A DNA stretch of 64,000 nucleotides from Candidatus Latescibacterota bacterium. Lineage in GTDB: Bacteria > JAAXHH01. The notes beneath the pieces were generated by a model. The model was not told where the DNA came from. It was given only the letters and a program-made list of their open reading frames with translations, and made no database searches. Positions 26,986 to 35,992 of this stretch are shown here, one piece after another (the first letter of the stretch is position 1; each line of letters opens with the position of its first letter). The translations under genes were made by a program, and so were the position numbers. Location of the stretch: contig JAJEAN010000002.1 in the NCBI GenBank assembly GCA_022822725.1, positions 212,127 to 276,126 on the forward strand, written 5' to 3'.

Positions 26986-28179
26986 ATGCATTTCGATCCA
27001 CGGAAACTGTTCGAAGACGGTTTCATCGTGCTTCGTGGGGTGGTTCCCCCTGACTGGCTCGGTCCCCTGAGGGACAGCTTCGAGCGCATGGTGGACCGCC
27101 AGCGGGAGATCTGGGCCAGGGAAAGAAAACCGGACGATCCACCCGGAGGCCAGTGGGAAACCGGCCATCAACCCAGGCTGAATTTCGAGCGCCTCGTGGA
27201 CGGGGACACGGCCAATACGATGGCCTTCTGCCTGCACGAGCACACCATGGGCGTCAGCCGGCGCCTCATGGACGCGGAAGCCGCGGGCAATACGGGGTTC
27301 ATGTTCATGTGCAACCCGGTGACCGACCGCGGACCGGCGGCTTGGCACCGGGACATACACCCCATCGACCAGGCGCCGTTGCGGGGCCTCCAGGACGACC
27401 TGCTGCACAACGCGCCCGGTTATCTCCAGTGGAATATCCCTCTTTACGACGACAACGTGCTCTGGGTCGTTCCGAAGAGTCACCGCAGAGGGAATACCGC
27501 CGACGAAAACCGGTGTCTGGGAAAGAACCCCCGCGAACCATTGCCCGGCGGCGTCCAGGTCGAACTGAACGCCGGCGACGGCGTGGTCTACACCAACACG
27601 ATCCTGCACTGGGGAAGCGATTACAGCGCCAGGACCCGGCGCACCATCCACCTGGGATACCGTTCCTACGGCGGGCCGGTTTTCCCCTACGTCAACCGGA
27701 CCTTCCGCGACCTCGGCTTCATCGAATGCCTGCCCGACGAACTGCAGGCGGTATTCAGGGACATCCGGCGCAGGTATGACGAGGAGTCCGACCGGATCGA
27801 ATCCGTTTTTCGCGCCGCCATCGACGGCGACGGGGACGCTTTCCTGGAAGGCGTCCCCGTGCTGCATCCCGGTGAAAAAGGGCGGATCGTATGTGCCGTG
27901 CTGCTGTCCAAGATCGCCTACAAAATGAGGTTCGCCACCCATCCGGTCCGAACGCACTATGGCAGCGACATCTCGCACGACGAAGACCTGAAGCCACGGT
28001 TCACCGACGTCGAGCTGGACACGCTCTGGAGGCGCTTCGAACCGCTGGACGAGCAGATTCAGTCCGATGAAATCCAGTACGTGCCGGGGTTCCAGTCGGA
28101 TCCCATGCATTACTTTTTCGAGGAAATGCCTTCCGGCCTGAGCATGGAATCCTTCATAGCGGGATGGCGGAAAAACTGA
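26986..28179 (+). CDS. phytanoyl-CoA dioxygenase (PhyH) family protein
   Basis: 397 residues, longer than typical bacterial PhyH proteins (about 250-320). The Fe(II) facial triad is visible as AWHRDIHP (His, Asp) and TILHWGSDY (distal His), with the 2-oxoglutarate-binding Arg probably in ARTRRTIHLGY. The C-terminal 130 residues are an Asp/Glu/Arg-rich extension. It hydroxylates an unknown small molecule. It is the first gene of the plus-strand catabolic run; the enolase-superfamily gene follows 34 bp on. Confidence 0.88.
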   Translation: MHFDPRKLFEDGFIVLRGVVPPDWLGPLRDSFERMVDRQREIWARERKPDDPPGGQWETGHQPRLNFERLVDGDTANTMAFCLHEHTMGVSRRLMDAEAAGNTGFMFMCNPVTDRGPAAWHRDIHPIDQAPLRGLQDDLLHNAPGYLQWNIPLYDDNVLWVVPKSHRRGNTADENRCLGKNPREPLPGGVQVELNAGDGVVYTNTILHWGSDYSARTRRTIHLGYRSYGGPVFPYVNRTFRDLGFIECLPDELQAVFRDIRRRYDEESDRIESVFRAAIDGDGDAFLEGVPVLHPGEKGRIVCAVLLSKIAYKMRFATHPVRTHYGSDISHDEDLKPRFTDVELDTLWRRFEPLDEQIQSDEIQYVPGFQSDPMHYFFEEMPSGLSMESFIAGWRKN

Positions 28180-28213
28180 CGAGCCGCTTCCACGCCTTCC
28201 TGGAGAGACCACG

Positions 28214-29332
28214 ATGAAGATCACCGCAGTTTCCGTATGGACCGTCGTCGTACCTACCATACCCGGCCGGGTGCACAGTCCGGAATACGCGGAAAAGACC
28301 GGGTGGGACGAAGTGCCCAAGCACATCATCCGCGTCGATACCGACACCGAGTATTCCGGGATCGGGGAAACCGGCCGGGGCCGTCCCATCGAACAGGTCC
28401 GGGAAGGGGCAACGCTGCTCATCGGCCGCGATCCCGAGGACATCACCCCTCAGGACATCTTCGGACGCCGCGCCGGTCGGGCGTCGGACGACATCACGGT
28501 GGGAAACGGACCGGCCTACGACGCCTTCGAGATGGCCGTGCTCGACCTGGTGGGACGGATCCGGGGGCTGCCCGTCCACACCCTGCTGGGCGGTGCGGTC
28601 CGTGACCGGGTACGGGCCGATTACTGGATGGGCCACCAGACGCCGGAGGACGGCGCCAGGGCCGTGGAAAGGGGGCTGCGCCTCGGGTTTACGGGCGTCA
28701 AGATCAAGTGCCGTCTCGAAGAACCCATGTACGAACGCCTGAAGGCCATGCGCGATGTCGCGGGACCCGAATTCAAGGTGACGGTCGATCCCAACGAACG
28801 GTTCTATACCGCCGCCCAGGCCATCGAGCTGGCCGGGCGCCTGGAACCCCTGGGCAACGTGGAGGTCTTCGAGGATCCCATACCCAAGTCGGACATCGCG
28901 GGCTACGAGGAAATCCACCGGGCCATCCCCTTCCCCCTGGCCATGCACCTGGGGAACGGGGAGGGTGTCGTGCGCGCCCTGCAGGCGGACGGGGGCCGGG
29001 GCGTGGTGGACTGCGTGAACCTGGGCGGCAGCATGTTCGGATTCCAGCGCAACGCCGCCACGGCGGCGGCCGCGGGGTTGCCTTGCTGGCATGGATCGGG
29101 CAATGACCTGGGCATCTCGGACACATCCTTCGTCCATGCCGCGGCTGCGGCGCCGAACTGCACCATGGCCTCCGATTTCGTCGGCGGCTGGACCCGGGAG
29201 GACGACCTGATCCTCGAACCCATACGCTTCGTCGACGGCCACGTGCCCACGCCGATGAAACCGGGACTCGGCTGCGACCTGGACTACGACGCGCTGCAGC
29301 GTTACACGCAGGGTTACGAGGAGCTGAACTGA
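28214..29332 (+). CDS. mandelate racemase / muconate lactonizing enzyme family protein
   Basis: 372 residues, GGAGAG 7 nt before the ATG. The N-terminal cap starts MKITAVSVWTVVVPTIPGRV; the barrel has the Lys of GVKIKC, metal ligands in VTVDPNE and VFEDPIPKSD, and a His in CWHGSGNDLG. Such enzymes abstract an alpha proton from an acid sugar or carboxylate. The third metal ligand is unclear (MHLGNGEG), so the precise class (dehydratase or racemase) cannot be assigned. Confidence 0.9.
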   Translation: MKITAVSVWTVVVPTIPGRVHSPEYAEKTGWDEVPKHIIRVDTDTEYSGIGETGRGRPIEQVREGATLLIGRDPEDITPQDIFGRRAGRASDDITVGNGPAYDAFEMAVLDLVGRIRGLPVHTLLGGAVRDRVRADYWMGHQTPEDGARAVERGLRLGFTGVKIKCRLEEPMYERLKAMRDVAGPEFKVTVDPNERFYTAAQAIELAGRLEPLGNVEVFEDPIPKSDIAGYEEIHRAIPFPLAMHLGNGEGVVRALQADGGRGVVDCVNLGGSMFGFQRNAATAAAAGLPCWHGSGNDLGISDTSFVHAAAAAPNCTMASDFVGGWTREDDLILEPIRFVDGHVPTPMKPGLGCDLDYDALQRYTQGYEELN

Positions 29333-29363
29333 TGCGCCATACGGAACCGGGAAAGGAGCGTCC

Positions 29364-29975
29364 ATGCGGCTGATCGCCGTGGGCTGCGAATACGCCGGGG
29401 TCTCTACGCTGATCGACGGCCTCTACGCCTGGGGAAACGAACGGGGCGTCCACCACCATCTCGACGATCACTTCACCATTCCGGACGCGTACCACCTGGG
29501 CGAAGAGGAGCAGCAGGGATTCATCGACATGCTGCCGGCCATCAAGGAGCGTTTCCAGCGGTTCCAGATCGTGTACCACGTCCGGTTGATGCACAAGTTC
29601 GATCACATCCTCCTGGGCGGGTTTCACATCGAGGAGATGGTCTACGGACCCCGGTACTATTACCCGGGCATCAACATCGCGGTGCGCGAGTACGAGCCGG
29701 ACATGCCGGACGACGCGATCCTCGTCCATCTCCACGCCCGTCCGGAGGTCATCCGGCGGCGCATGGAGACGGACCCCCATCCCCGGCAGTTGGTCCCGGC
29801 GGAGGACGTCGAAGCCGTCCTGGAAAGGTTCGCCGAAGAGGTCGCACAGTCGTGGATCCACCGGAAGTTCGCCATAGACACGTCCGATCTGACGCCCGGC
29901 GCACTGCTGGAGACCTTCCTGGAACGATCGGTTCCCTACCTCAACACCCGGGATGCGTTGACCAGGATACAATGA
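29364..29975 (+). CDS. P-loop-kinase-like protein with degenerate nucleotide-binding loop
   Basis: 203 residues with a strong ribosome site (AAAGGAG 6 nt before ATG). The N-terminus MRLIAVGCEYAGVSTLIDGL has the position and hydrophobic pattern of a P-loop (G-x4-GKS/T) but the Lys is absent (GVST). The C-terminal half looks like a nucleoside/shikimate-type kinase LID and base region (AILVHLHARPEVIRRRMETD, a helix to FAIDTSDLTPGALLETFL). The middle is rich in His, Tyr and Asp (GVHHHLDDHF). It may be an inactive or altered kinase fold. It is sandwiched between two enolase-superfamily genes, so a role in the same pathway is likely but unknown. Confidence 0.75.
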   Translation: MRLIAVGCEYAGVSTLIDGLYAWGNERGVHHHLDDHFTIPDAYHLGEEEQQGFIDMLPAIKERFQRFQIVYHVRLMHKFDHILLGGFHIEEMVYGPRYYYPGINIAVREYEPDMPDDAILVHLHARPEVIRRRMETDPHPRQLVPAEDVEAVLERFAEEVAQSWIHRKFAIDTSDLTPGALLETFLERSVPYLNTRDALTRIQ

Positions 29976-29987
29976 CCGGAAAGAAAT

Positions 29988-30057
29988 GAGCACGATGCGT
30001 TGACCTGGTTGCGTCGAGCACGATACCTTGAGCACGATGCCTTGAGCACGTTGCCTC
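29988..30057. repeat. 14-bp tandem array, 5 copies
   Basis: Units start at 29988, 30002 (weak), 30016, 30030 and 30044 (gagcacgatgcctt). It fills most of the gap between the kinase-like gene and the next enolase-superfamily gene. Confidence 0.9.
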
Positions 30058-30100
30058 AGTCCCAGTCTGCCGGACGGGGAGTTCTGAACGGGGAGTACCC

Positions 30101-31225
30101 ATGAAAATAACGCACGTGGGGGCCGTGCTGCTCCAGCCTATGCCCTGGGTGCTGGTCAAGGTGAAGACCGACGAGGGACTGGTCGGTATCGGCGAGGCCT
30201 ATCACGGTGCCGGGGTCCACCAGATCGCCACCGATCCCAGGCTGGTCGACCGGGCGCTCCTCGGCCAGGACCCGCGGAACGTGGACCGGCTTTTTCACGA
30301 CATGATGGGGTCCATGTCCGCCTCCGGCTTCTACCAGGGCGCGGTCATGAGCGCCATCAGCGGGATCGAAATGGCCCTCTGGGACATCACGGGACAGGCC
30401 TGCGGCGTGCCCATCTGGCAACTGCTCGGTGGCAAGTTCAGGGACCGCATCCGCGTATACAACGACTGTCACGCGGGAGACGAAGAAACGCCGGAGGCCT
30501 ACGCGGAGAAGGCCAAAGCCGTGGAAGCCCGGGGCTTCGACGCCATCAAGTTCGACATCGATCCCCAGCCTTCCCGGCGCGACCGGTACAACCGGACCAT
30601 CAGCAACCACGACGTGGCTTACTTCGTCGATGTCATCACGGCCTTGCGGGAGGCCCTGGACCCCAACACCGACCTGCTCATCGACGCCCACTGGAACTAC
30701 GCGCCGGTGGATATACTCAAGGTGGCCTACGCCATCGAGGGCCTCGACCTGATGTGGCTGGAGGACCCCGTGCCGCCGGAGAACATCGAGGCCATGGCGA
30801 AGGTGACCCAGGCCACGCGCGTCCCCATCTGCACCGGGGAGAATTTCTATACGCGCCACGGCTTCCGGGAGCTCATCGAGGCGCAGGCCGCGGACATCAT
30901 CTCTCCCGACCACGCCAAGGCGGGAGGCCTGCTGGAGGGCCGGAAGATCGCCGACCTTGCCGACATGTACTACATGCCCATTTCGCCACACAACATCTGC
31001 GGCCCCATCGGGACGATCGCCGTCTGCCATCTGTGCGCGGCGGTGCCCAATTTCCAGGTGCTCGAATTCCACCATCTGGACGACGAGGTGTGGAACACGC
31101 TGACGGTTGAACGTGACCTGATCCGGGACGGGCACATCGACCTGCCCATGTCGCCGGGCCTGGGTGTCACACTGGACGAGGAAGCGGCGCGGCGCGCGAC
31201 CCGGGAGGACCGGGGCTTCTTCTGA
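30101..31225 (+). CDS. enolase-superfamily sugar-acid dehydratase (galactonate/mannonate dehydratase-like)
   Basis: 374 residues, GGGGAG 5 nt before the ATG. It is distinct from the gene at 28214: it has all three metal ligands (DAHWNY, LEDPVPPEN, CTGENFY), a His pair (TRHGF, ISPHN), and the Lys-containing strand FDAIKFDID. The pattern matches acid-sugar dehydratases of the D-galactonate/mannonate type. It would make a 2-keto-3-deoxy sugar acid. The genes for later steps (kinase and aldolase) are not adjacent. Confidence 0.88.
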   Translation: MKITHVGAVLLQPMPWVLVKVKTDEGLVGIGEAYHGAGVHQIATDPRLVDRALLGQDPRNVDRLFHDMMGSMSASGFYQGAVMSAISGIEMALWDITGQACGVPIWQLLGGKFRDRIRVYNDCHAGDEETPEAYAEKAKAVEARGFDAIKFDIDPQPSRRDRYNRTISNHDVAYFVDVITALREALDPNTDLLIDAHWNYAPVDILKVAYAIEGLDLMWLEDPVPPENIEAMAKVTQATRVPICTGENFYTRHGFRELIEAQAADIISPDHAKAGGLLEGRKIADLADMYYMPISPHNICGPIGTIAVCHLCAAVPNFQVLEFHHLDDEVWNTLTVERDLIRDGHIDLPMSPGLGVTLDEEAARRATREDRGFF

Positions 31226-31251
31226 CCAGGCGTGATGAGCAGGAACGAATC

Positions 31252-32265
31252 ATGAGCGAAACAGTATTCGGTGGCGCCACCGAGCGCGACGCCCCCCTGA
31301 TGGACATCCAACGGGCCGAACTGCCTGTGCGCATCGGCATCTCGTCCTGCCTGCTCGGTGAGCGGGTCCGCTACGACGGGGGGCACAAGCGCGACGACTA
31401 CCTCGTGGACGTGGTCGGCCGTTACGTGGAGTGGATCCCGGTCTGTCCGGAAGTGGAAGCGGGCATGGGTACGCCGCGGGAGACCGTGCAGTTGACCCGG
31501 CTGGACGGCGATATCCGGATGCTGACGAAGAACGGCGTCGATCACACCGACAAGGTGGACTGGTTCGCCCGGCAACGCGTGCAGACCCTGGAGCAGGCCA
31601 GGCTCAGCGGATACATCCTGAAGAGCCGGTCACCTTCCTGCGGCATGGGAAAAGTACCCGTGGTCCAGCCCGAGGGCGCCGCGCTGCGAAACGGGCGCGG
31701 GGTTTTTGCCCGGCGGCTGATGGATACCCTGCCCCATCTGCCCGTGGAAGAAGAGCAGCGGTTGCATAATCCTCGGGGCCGGGAGAACTTCATCAGCCGG
31801 GTCTTTGCCTGCTACCGCTGGCTGCAACTCGCCGATTCGGGCCTGACCCGGCAATCGCTGATGAGCTATCACCGGGCCTACAAGTACCTTCTCATGGCCC
31901 ACAGCCAGGAGGGCACGCGCCGTCTCGGACGGCTGCTGGCGAAACCGGAGCGCTACGCCACCACCGGCGAACTGGCGGACGCCTACCTGGACGAATTCAA
32001 TCGGGTCATGAAACGAACGCCGTCCCGGCGGAACCATACCAACGTGCTGCAGCATATGGCGGGCTATGTCTCCGACCGGCTCGACGCACGCACGCGCCGT
32101 GAACTGACGCGGATGATCCAGAAGTACCACGAGGAGCTCCTGCCCCTGATCGTGCCCGTGGTCATGCTGCGGCACTACGTGCGGGAGTTCGGCATCACCT
32201 ACCTGCAGGACCAGACCTACCTCCATCCTTTCCCCGGCGAACTGATGCTGCTCAACCAGTTGTAG
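31252..32265 (+). CDS. DUF523-DUF1722 fusion protein
   Basis: 337 residues, AGGAA 6 nt before the ATG. N-terminal half: DUF523 with RIGISSCLLGERVRYDGGHK, VCPEVEAGMGTPRE and SPSCGMG, giving conserved Cys residues. C-terminal half: DUF1722/YbgA region (LMSYHRAYKYLLMAHS, NVLQHMAGY, HEELLPLIVPVVMLRHY). The fused form is widespread in bacteria; the biochemical role is unsettled (2-thiouracil-like or DNA-repair roles have been proposed for parts of it). Its link to the neighbouring catabolic genes is not obvious. Confidence 0.92.
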   Translation: MSETVFGGATERDAPLMDIQRAELPVRIGISSCLLGERVRYDGGHKRDDYLVDVVGRYVEWIPVCPEVEAGMGTPRETVQLTRLDGDIRMLTKNGVDHTDKVDWFARQRVQTLEQARLSGYILKSRSPSCGMGKVPVVQPEGAALRNGRGVFARRLMDTLPHLPVEEEQRLHNPRGRENFISRVFACYRWLQLADSGLTRQSLMSYHRAYKYLLMAHSQEGTRRLGRLLAKPERYATTGELADAYLDEFNRVMKRTPSRRNHTNVLQHMAGYVSDRLDARTRRELTRMIQKYHEELLPLIVPVVMLRHYVREFGITYLQDQTYLHPFPGELMLLNQL

Positions 32266-32429
32266 CGCCCCCGAATCGCGGCGGCGTGCAGCGGGTTCGC
32301 AGGGCTCAGGACATACTCCTTGACCGGACATTTCGGGGCCGTTTTCTTAGGTTGATTGTCTTCCGGCGCGAATCTGCGCCGCGTACCGTGTCCTTTACCA
32401 TAAACTGTTGCCTGCGAGGACGGCGGAAT

Positions 32430-33206
32430 ATGACGCGGAAAGCCCTGTCCATCCAGCTCAACGACGCGCAGGTCGCCCGGTTCCACGACGAAGGCTATCT
32501 CGTCGTCCCGGACCTGCTGACGGCGGATGAGGTCGACGCCTTCGTCCGGCACCAGGCCGATCCGGAAGCCGAATCCCTGCGGCAGGGACTTCGTACCCAC
32601 CTGTCCGACCCCTACTGGCGCGAACTGGCCCACCATCCCAACGTTGCCGGCGTCGCCCGACAGATCCTGGGCGGGCGGCCCCGTATCGTACAGACCATGT
32701 ACATGGCCAAGGAACCGGCCGGACCGGACCAGGAACTGGGCGGTGCCGGCATCTCGCTGCACCAGGACTCCCATTACCTGCCCAACGAACCCGATACGCT
32801 GATGGCCTGCTGGATCGCCATGAGCGATACCGATCCGGAGAACGGCGGCCTGTGCGTGGCCCCGGGCAGCCACAAGGACACCTTGCGCGAGACGACCCTG
32901 AATACCAATCCGGAACATACGAGCTGGGAAAGCGACTACGGCATGCGGTCGCCCGACGGACGCGAGTGGACCGAGAAGCTCTACTCCTTCGACGTGGTGG
33001 GTATCGAAGAAGACGACCTCGTCCGGCTGACCGTGCCGCGCGGCAGCGGTGTGTTCTTCACCAGCAGGACGGTGCACGGTTCCTACGCCAACCGGTCGCG
33101 CACCCGGCCGCGCCTGGCCTTCACCGTCCACTACGTGAAGGAAGGCACCTGGGTGTTCCGGACCGACGTGCAGGATACGACCCCGGTGGACCTGCCGGAA
33201 ACCTGA
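32430..33206 (+). CDS. phytanoyl-CoA dioxygenase (PhyH) family protein
   Basis: 258 residues from ATG 32430, the usual PhyH size. Fe ligands lie in SLHQDSHYLP (His, Asp) and RTVHGSYANRSRTRPRL (His and the 2-oxoglutarate Arg). Typical surrounding motifs are LMACWIAMSDTDPENGGLCVAPGSH and PRGSGVFFTSRTVH. It is a second, divergent member of the family in this island, located directly before the 2-hydroxyacid dehydrogenase gene. Substrate unknown. Confidence 0.92.
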   Translation: MTRKALSIQLNDAQVARFHDEGYLVVPDLLTADEVDAFVRHQADPEAESLRQGLRTHLSDPYWRELAHHPNVAGVARQILGGRPRIVQTMYMAKEPAGPDQELGGAGISLHQDSHYLPNEPDTLMACWIAMSDTDPENGGLCVAPGSHKDTLRETTLNTNPEHTSWESDYGMRSPDGREWTEKLYSFDVVGIEEDDLVRLTVPRGSGVFFTSRTVHGSYANRSRTRPRLAFTVHYVKEGTWVFRTDVQDTTPVDLPET

Positions 33207-33229
33207 CCTGCGCATTTCCTGGAGAATCC

Positions 33230-34201
33230 ATGGAACGCCTGAACGTCCTGCTGCTTCCCGTACGCCCTATTTACAGCCCGTGGTGCGTGGACATCCGGGA
33301 TGCCATCGGCGACCGCCACGAATTGCGGGAACTCGACGATGACAGGCCCCTGGCGCCCCAGTTCGCCGGCGTGGACGTGGTGATCGACCAGGGCGGCAGC
33401 CGGGGCACGCGGGAAATGATGGACGCCGCGGCCGACTGCCGGCTGTGGCAGATCGTGGGCACGGGATTCGACCACTTCGACCTGGCCTACATCAAGACGA
33501 AGGGCATCCCCACGGCAAACACGCCCGGACTTTTCAGCGACGTCGCACTGGCCGAGACCGCCATGATGTTCATCATTATGGTCTCGCGGCGTTACCAGGA
33601 AGCGGCGGACAACTTCGCCGGCGGACGATTCTACGATCCGCTCGGATACGAGTTGGAGCACCAGACGCTGGGCATCGTGGGATTCGGTGCGAGCGGCCAG
33701 GCACTGGCCCGCCGGGCCAAGCCCTTCGGCATGCGGATCCTGGGCATCGACGTCCGGGAGATCGAACCCGAGGTCCTCGACGACATTCAACCGGACTTCA
33801 TCGGCGGCCCGGACGATCTGGACCGGGTCGCGGCCGAAAGCGACTTCCTCTCCCTGCACCTGCATCTGAACGACGAGACCCGCCACATCATCGACGGCCG
33901 GCGGCTGGGACTCATGAAACCGACGGCCAGCGTCATCAACGTGGCCCGCGGCGCCCTCGTGGACGAAGCGGCCCTCTACGACGCCCTCGTCGATGGGAAG
34001 ATCGGAGGGGCCGGGCTCGACGTCTTCGCCAAGGAACCGCCCGATCCCTCCCTTCCCGTCTACCAGTTGCCCAACGTGGTCGTCACGCCACATATCGCCG
34101 GGGTGACGGACGGCACCTCCCGCCGGCGGGCCGCCGTGGCCGCGGAGAATACGGACCGGGTCGCCCGGGGCCTGGAACCCCTTTACCGGATCGACCTGTG
34201 A
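33230..34201 (+). CDS. D-2-hydroxyacid dehydrogenase (NAD-dependent)
   Basis: 323 residues from ATG 33230 (GGAG 6 nt upstream). NAD-binding motif GIVGFGASGQALARRAKPFGMRI, the catalytic Arg region INVARGALVDEAALYDAL, Glu in AKEPP, and His in VVTPHIAGVT. It reversibly converts a 2-oxoacid to the D-2-hydroxyacid. It lies between a PhyH enzyme and a TPP-dependent enzyme; the three may act on one 2-hydroxy/2-oxoacid skeleton (inference). Confidence 0.93.
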   Translation: MERLNVLLLPVRPIYSPWCVDIRDAIGDRHELRELDDDRPLAPQFAGVDVVIDQGGSRGTREMMDAAADCRLWQIVGTGFDHFDLAYIKTKGIPTANTPGLFSDVALAETAMMFIIMVSRRYQEAADNFAGGRFYDPLGYELEHQTLGIVGFGASGQALARRAKPFGMRILGIDVREIEPEVLDDIQPDFIGGPDDLDRVAAESDFLSLHLHLNDETRHIIDGRRLGLMKPTASVINVARGALVDEAALYDALVDGKIGGAGLDVFAKEPPDPSLPVYQLPNVVVTPHIAGVTDGTSRRRAAVAAENTDRVARGLEPLYRIDL

Positions 34202-34235
34202 CCGTCCAGTCAACTTTCCCGGAAACCTGCCCTCC

Positions 34236-35894
34236 ATGCCGCAGATGACCACTGCCGAAGCCATCGTCCGGACGCTGATCTCCCACGGTATCGATACCGT
34301 CTTCGGACTGCCGGGTGTGCAGAACGACGCCCTCTACAATGCGTTCTTCGACCATCGAGACGAAATACGCGTCGTCCACACCCGCCACGAGCAGGGCGCG
34401 GCGTACATGGCCCTCGGATACGCCCTCTCGACGGACCGGGCCGGGGTCTACAACGTGGTCCCGGGACCGGGGTTTCTCAACGGAACCGCCGCCCTGTCCA
34501 CGGCCTATGCCACCAACGCGAAGGTGCTCTGCCTGACGGGCGAGATCCCGACGAAGTACCTCGGGCGCCACACGGGCCAGCTGCACGAGATCAACGGCCA
34601 GCTCGACGTGCTGCGGTCCCTGACCAAGTGGGCCGCCCGGATCGACAGCACCGCCGGTGCGCCTTCCAGGACGGCCGAGGCCATCCGGCAGCTGAACTCA
34701 GGCCGGCCGCGCCCCGTGGGCCTGGAATGCCCCTGGGACGTGCTCGCGTCCGAGGGCGAAGCGCCGCGCATTCCGGGACCGTTAGCCGTATCCAATCCCC
34801 CGGTGGACGCCGGGATGGTCGACGCCGCCGCGCGGAAACTGGGCCGGGCCGAAAACCCCATGATCTTCGTCGGCCGCGGCGCCATGAACGTTTCCGGAGA
34901 GATCACACGGCTCGCTGAAATGCTCCAGGCACCGGTCATCGGGTACCGGACGGGCCGCGGCGTACTCGACAGCCGCCACTACCTGAGCCACCCCAACCCC
35001 GCGGCCCACAAGCTCTGGGCGAAGGTGGACGTCGTCCTCGCCGTGGGGTCCAGGCTCGCTATCCCCCAACTCTACTGGGGTGTGGACGAGAACCTGACGA
35101 CCATACGGATCGAAGTGGACGCCCGGGCCCAGGACCGCATCGCCCGGCCGGATATCGCCATCACCGCACGGTCCGAAGACGCCATGCCCCTGCTGGTCGA
35201 AGCGGTGGAAAGACACAACCGCGCCCGCGCGTCCCGGGAAGCCGAAATGCGCGCGCTGAAGGCGGAGACCGAGGAGATGTTCGCGTTCCTGGAACCCCAG
35301 ACCTCATTTCTGCGGGTGATCCGGGAAGAACTGGGCGAGGACGGCCTCTTCGTGGAAGAACTGACCCAGGTGGGTTACGCCGCCCGGCAGATCATGCCCG
35401 TGTACAAACCCTACACCTTCATCTCCACGGGTTACCAGGGCACCCTGGGCTGGGGCTTCCCCACGGCCCTGGGCGTGAAGGTCGCCCACCCGGACCGGCC
35501 CGTCATCTCCGTAACGGGCGACGGCGGGTTCATGTTCGGCGTGCAGGAACTGGCCACGGCCGTCCAGCACCGCATCGGCCTGGTGACGCTCCTTTTCAAC
35601 GACAACGCCTACGGCAACGTAAAGCGGATGCAGCAGAAACTGTACGGCAACCGGGTGATCGCCTCCGACCTGCACAACCCCGATTTCGTCCGGATGGCCG
35701 AGTCCTTCGGCGCCCGGGGCATCCGGGCAGAGACCCCGGAGGAGCTGCGCCGGGTCATCCGCGCGGGGTTCGCCGAAGACGGTCCCACCCTGGTGGAGAT
35801 TCCGGTAGGCGAGATGCCGGACGTGGACCGCTTCAAGCGGGGGGCCCGTGTGCGGGGCACGGCCGAACGTTCCGAACACGCCCTGCAGTGGTAG
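34236..35894 (+). CDS. TPP-dependent enzyme, acetolactate-synthase/2-oxoacid decarboxylase type
   Basis: 552 residues with the three-domain TPP-enzyme layout: catalytic Glu in VVHTRHEQGAAYMALGYAL, and TPP/Mg motif GDGGFMFGVQELATAVQHR leading to FNDNAYGNVKRMQQ. Unlike the enzyme at 10301, the Mg ligand Asn is in place. The VPGPGFLNGTAALSTAYATNAK loop is typical. No FAD-site motif could be confirmed, so decarboxylase, carboligase and synthase are all possible. The MPQMTTAEAIV start has a second Met at 34245. Confidence 0.87.
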   Translation: MPQMTTAEAIVRTLISHGIDTVFGLPGVQNDALYNAFFDHRDEIRVVHTRHEQGAAYMALGYALSTDRAGVYNVVPGPGFLNGTAALSTAYATNAKVLCLTGEIPTKYLGRHTGQLHEINGQLDVLRSLTKWAARIDSTAGAPSRTAEAIRQLNSGRPRPVGLECPWDVLASEGEAPRIPGPLAVSNPPVDAGMVDAAARKLGRAENPMIFVGRGAMNVSGEITRLAEMLQAPVIGYRTGRGVLDSRHYLSHPNPAAHKLWAKVDVVLAVGSRLAIPQLYWGVDENLTTIRIEVDARAQDRIARPDIAITARSEDAMPLLVEAVERHNRARASREAEMRALKAETEEMFAFLEPQTSFLRVIREELGEDGLFVEELTQVGYAARQIMPVYKPYTFISTGYQGTLGWGFPTALGVKVAHPDRPVISVTGDGGFMFGVQELATAVQHRIGLVTLLFNDNAYGNVKRMQQKLYGNRVIASDLHNPDFVRMAESFGARGIRAETPEELRRVIRAGFAEDGPTLVEIPVGEMPDVDRFKRGARVRGTAERSEHALQW

Positions 35895-35903
35895 GACCCG
35901 GGG

Positions 35904-35962
35904 CCGCGCATCAGGAAGCCAGGGCCGCATATCCGGATGCCAGCCGCACATCAGGAAGCCAG
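35904..35962. repeat. 19-21-bp tandem array, 3 copies
   Basis: Units at 35904, 35925 and 35944 (ccgcacatcaggaagccag), just after the TPP-enzyme stop. Confidence 0.88.
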
Positions 35963-35992
35963 CCGGGCAGTCGTGCACGGACTCGCACAGAT

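Noticed and set aside
29988..30057. Possible CRISPR-like array
   Set aside because: The units are adjacent 14-bp tandem copies with no spacers; the same holds for 4461-4560, 17648-17743 and 57547-57618.
32320..32348. TTGACC with a weak TTTCTT ahead of the PhyH gene at 32430
   Set aside because: Only three of six -10 positions match; too weak to call.
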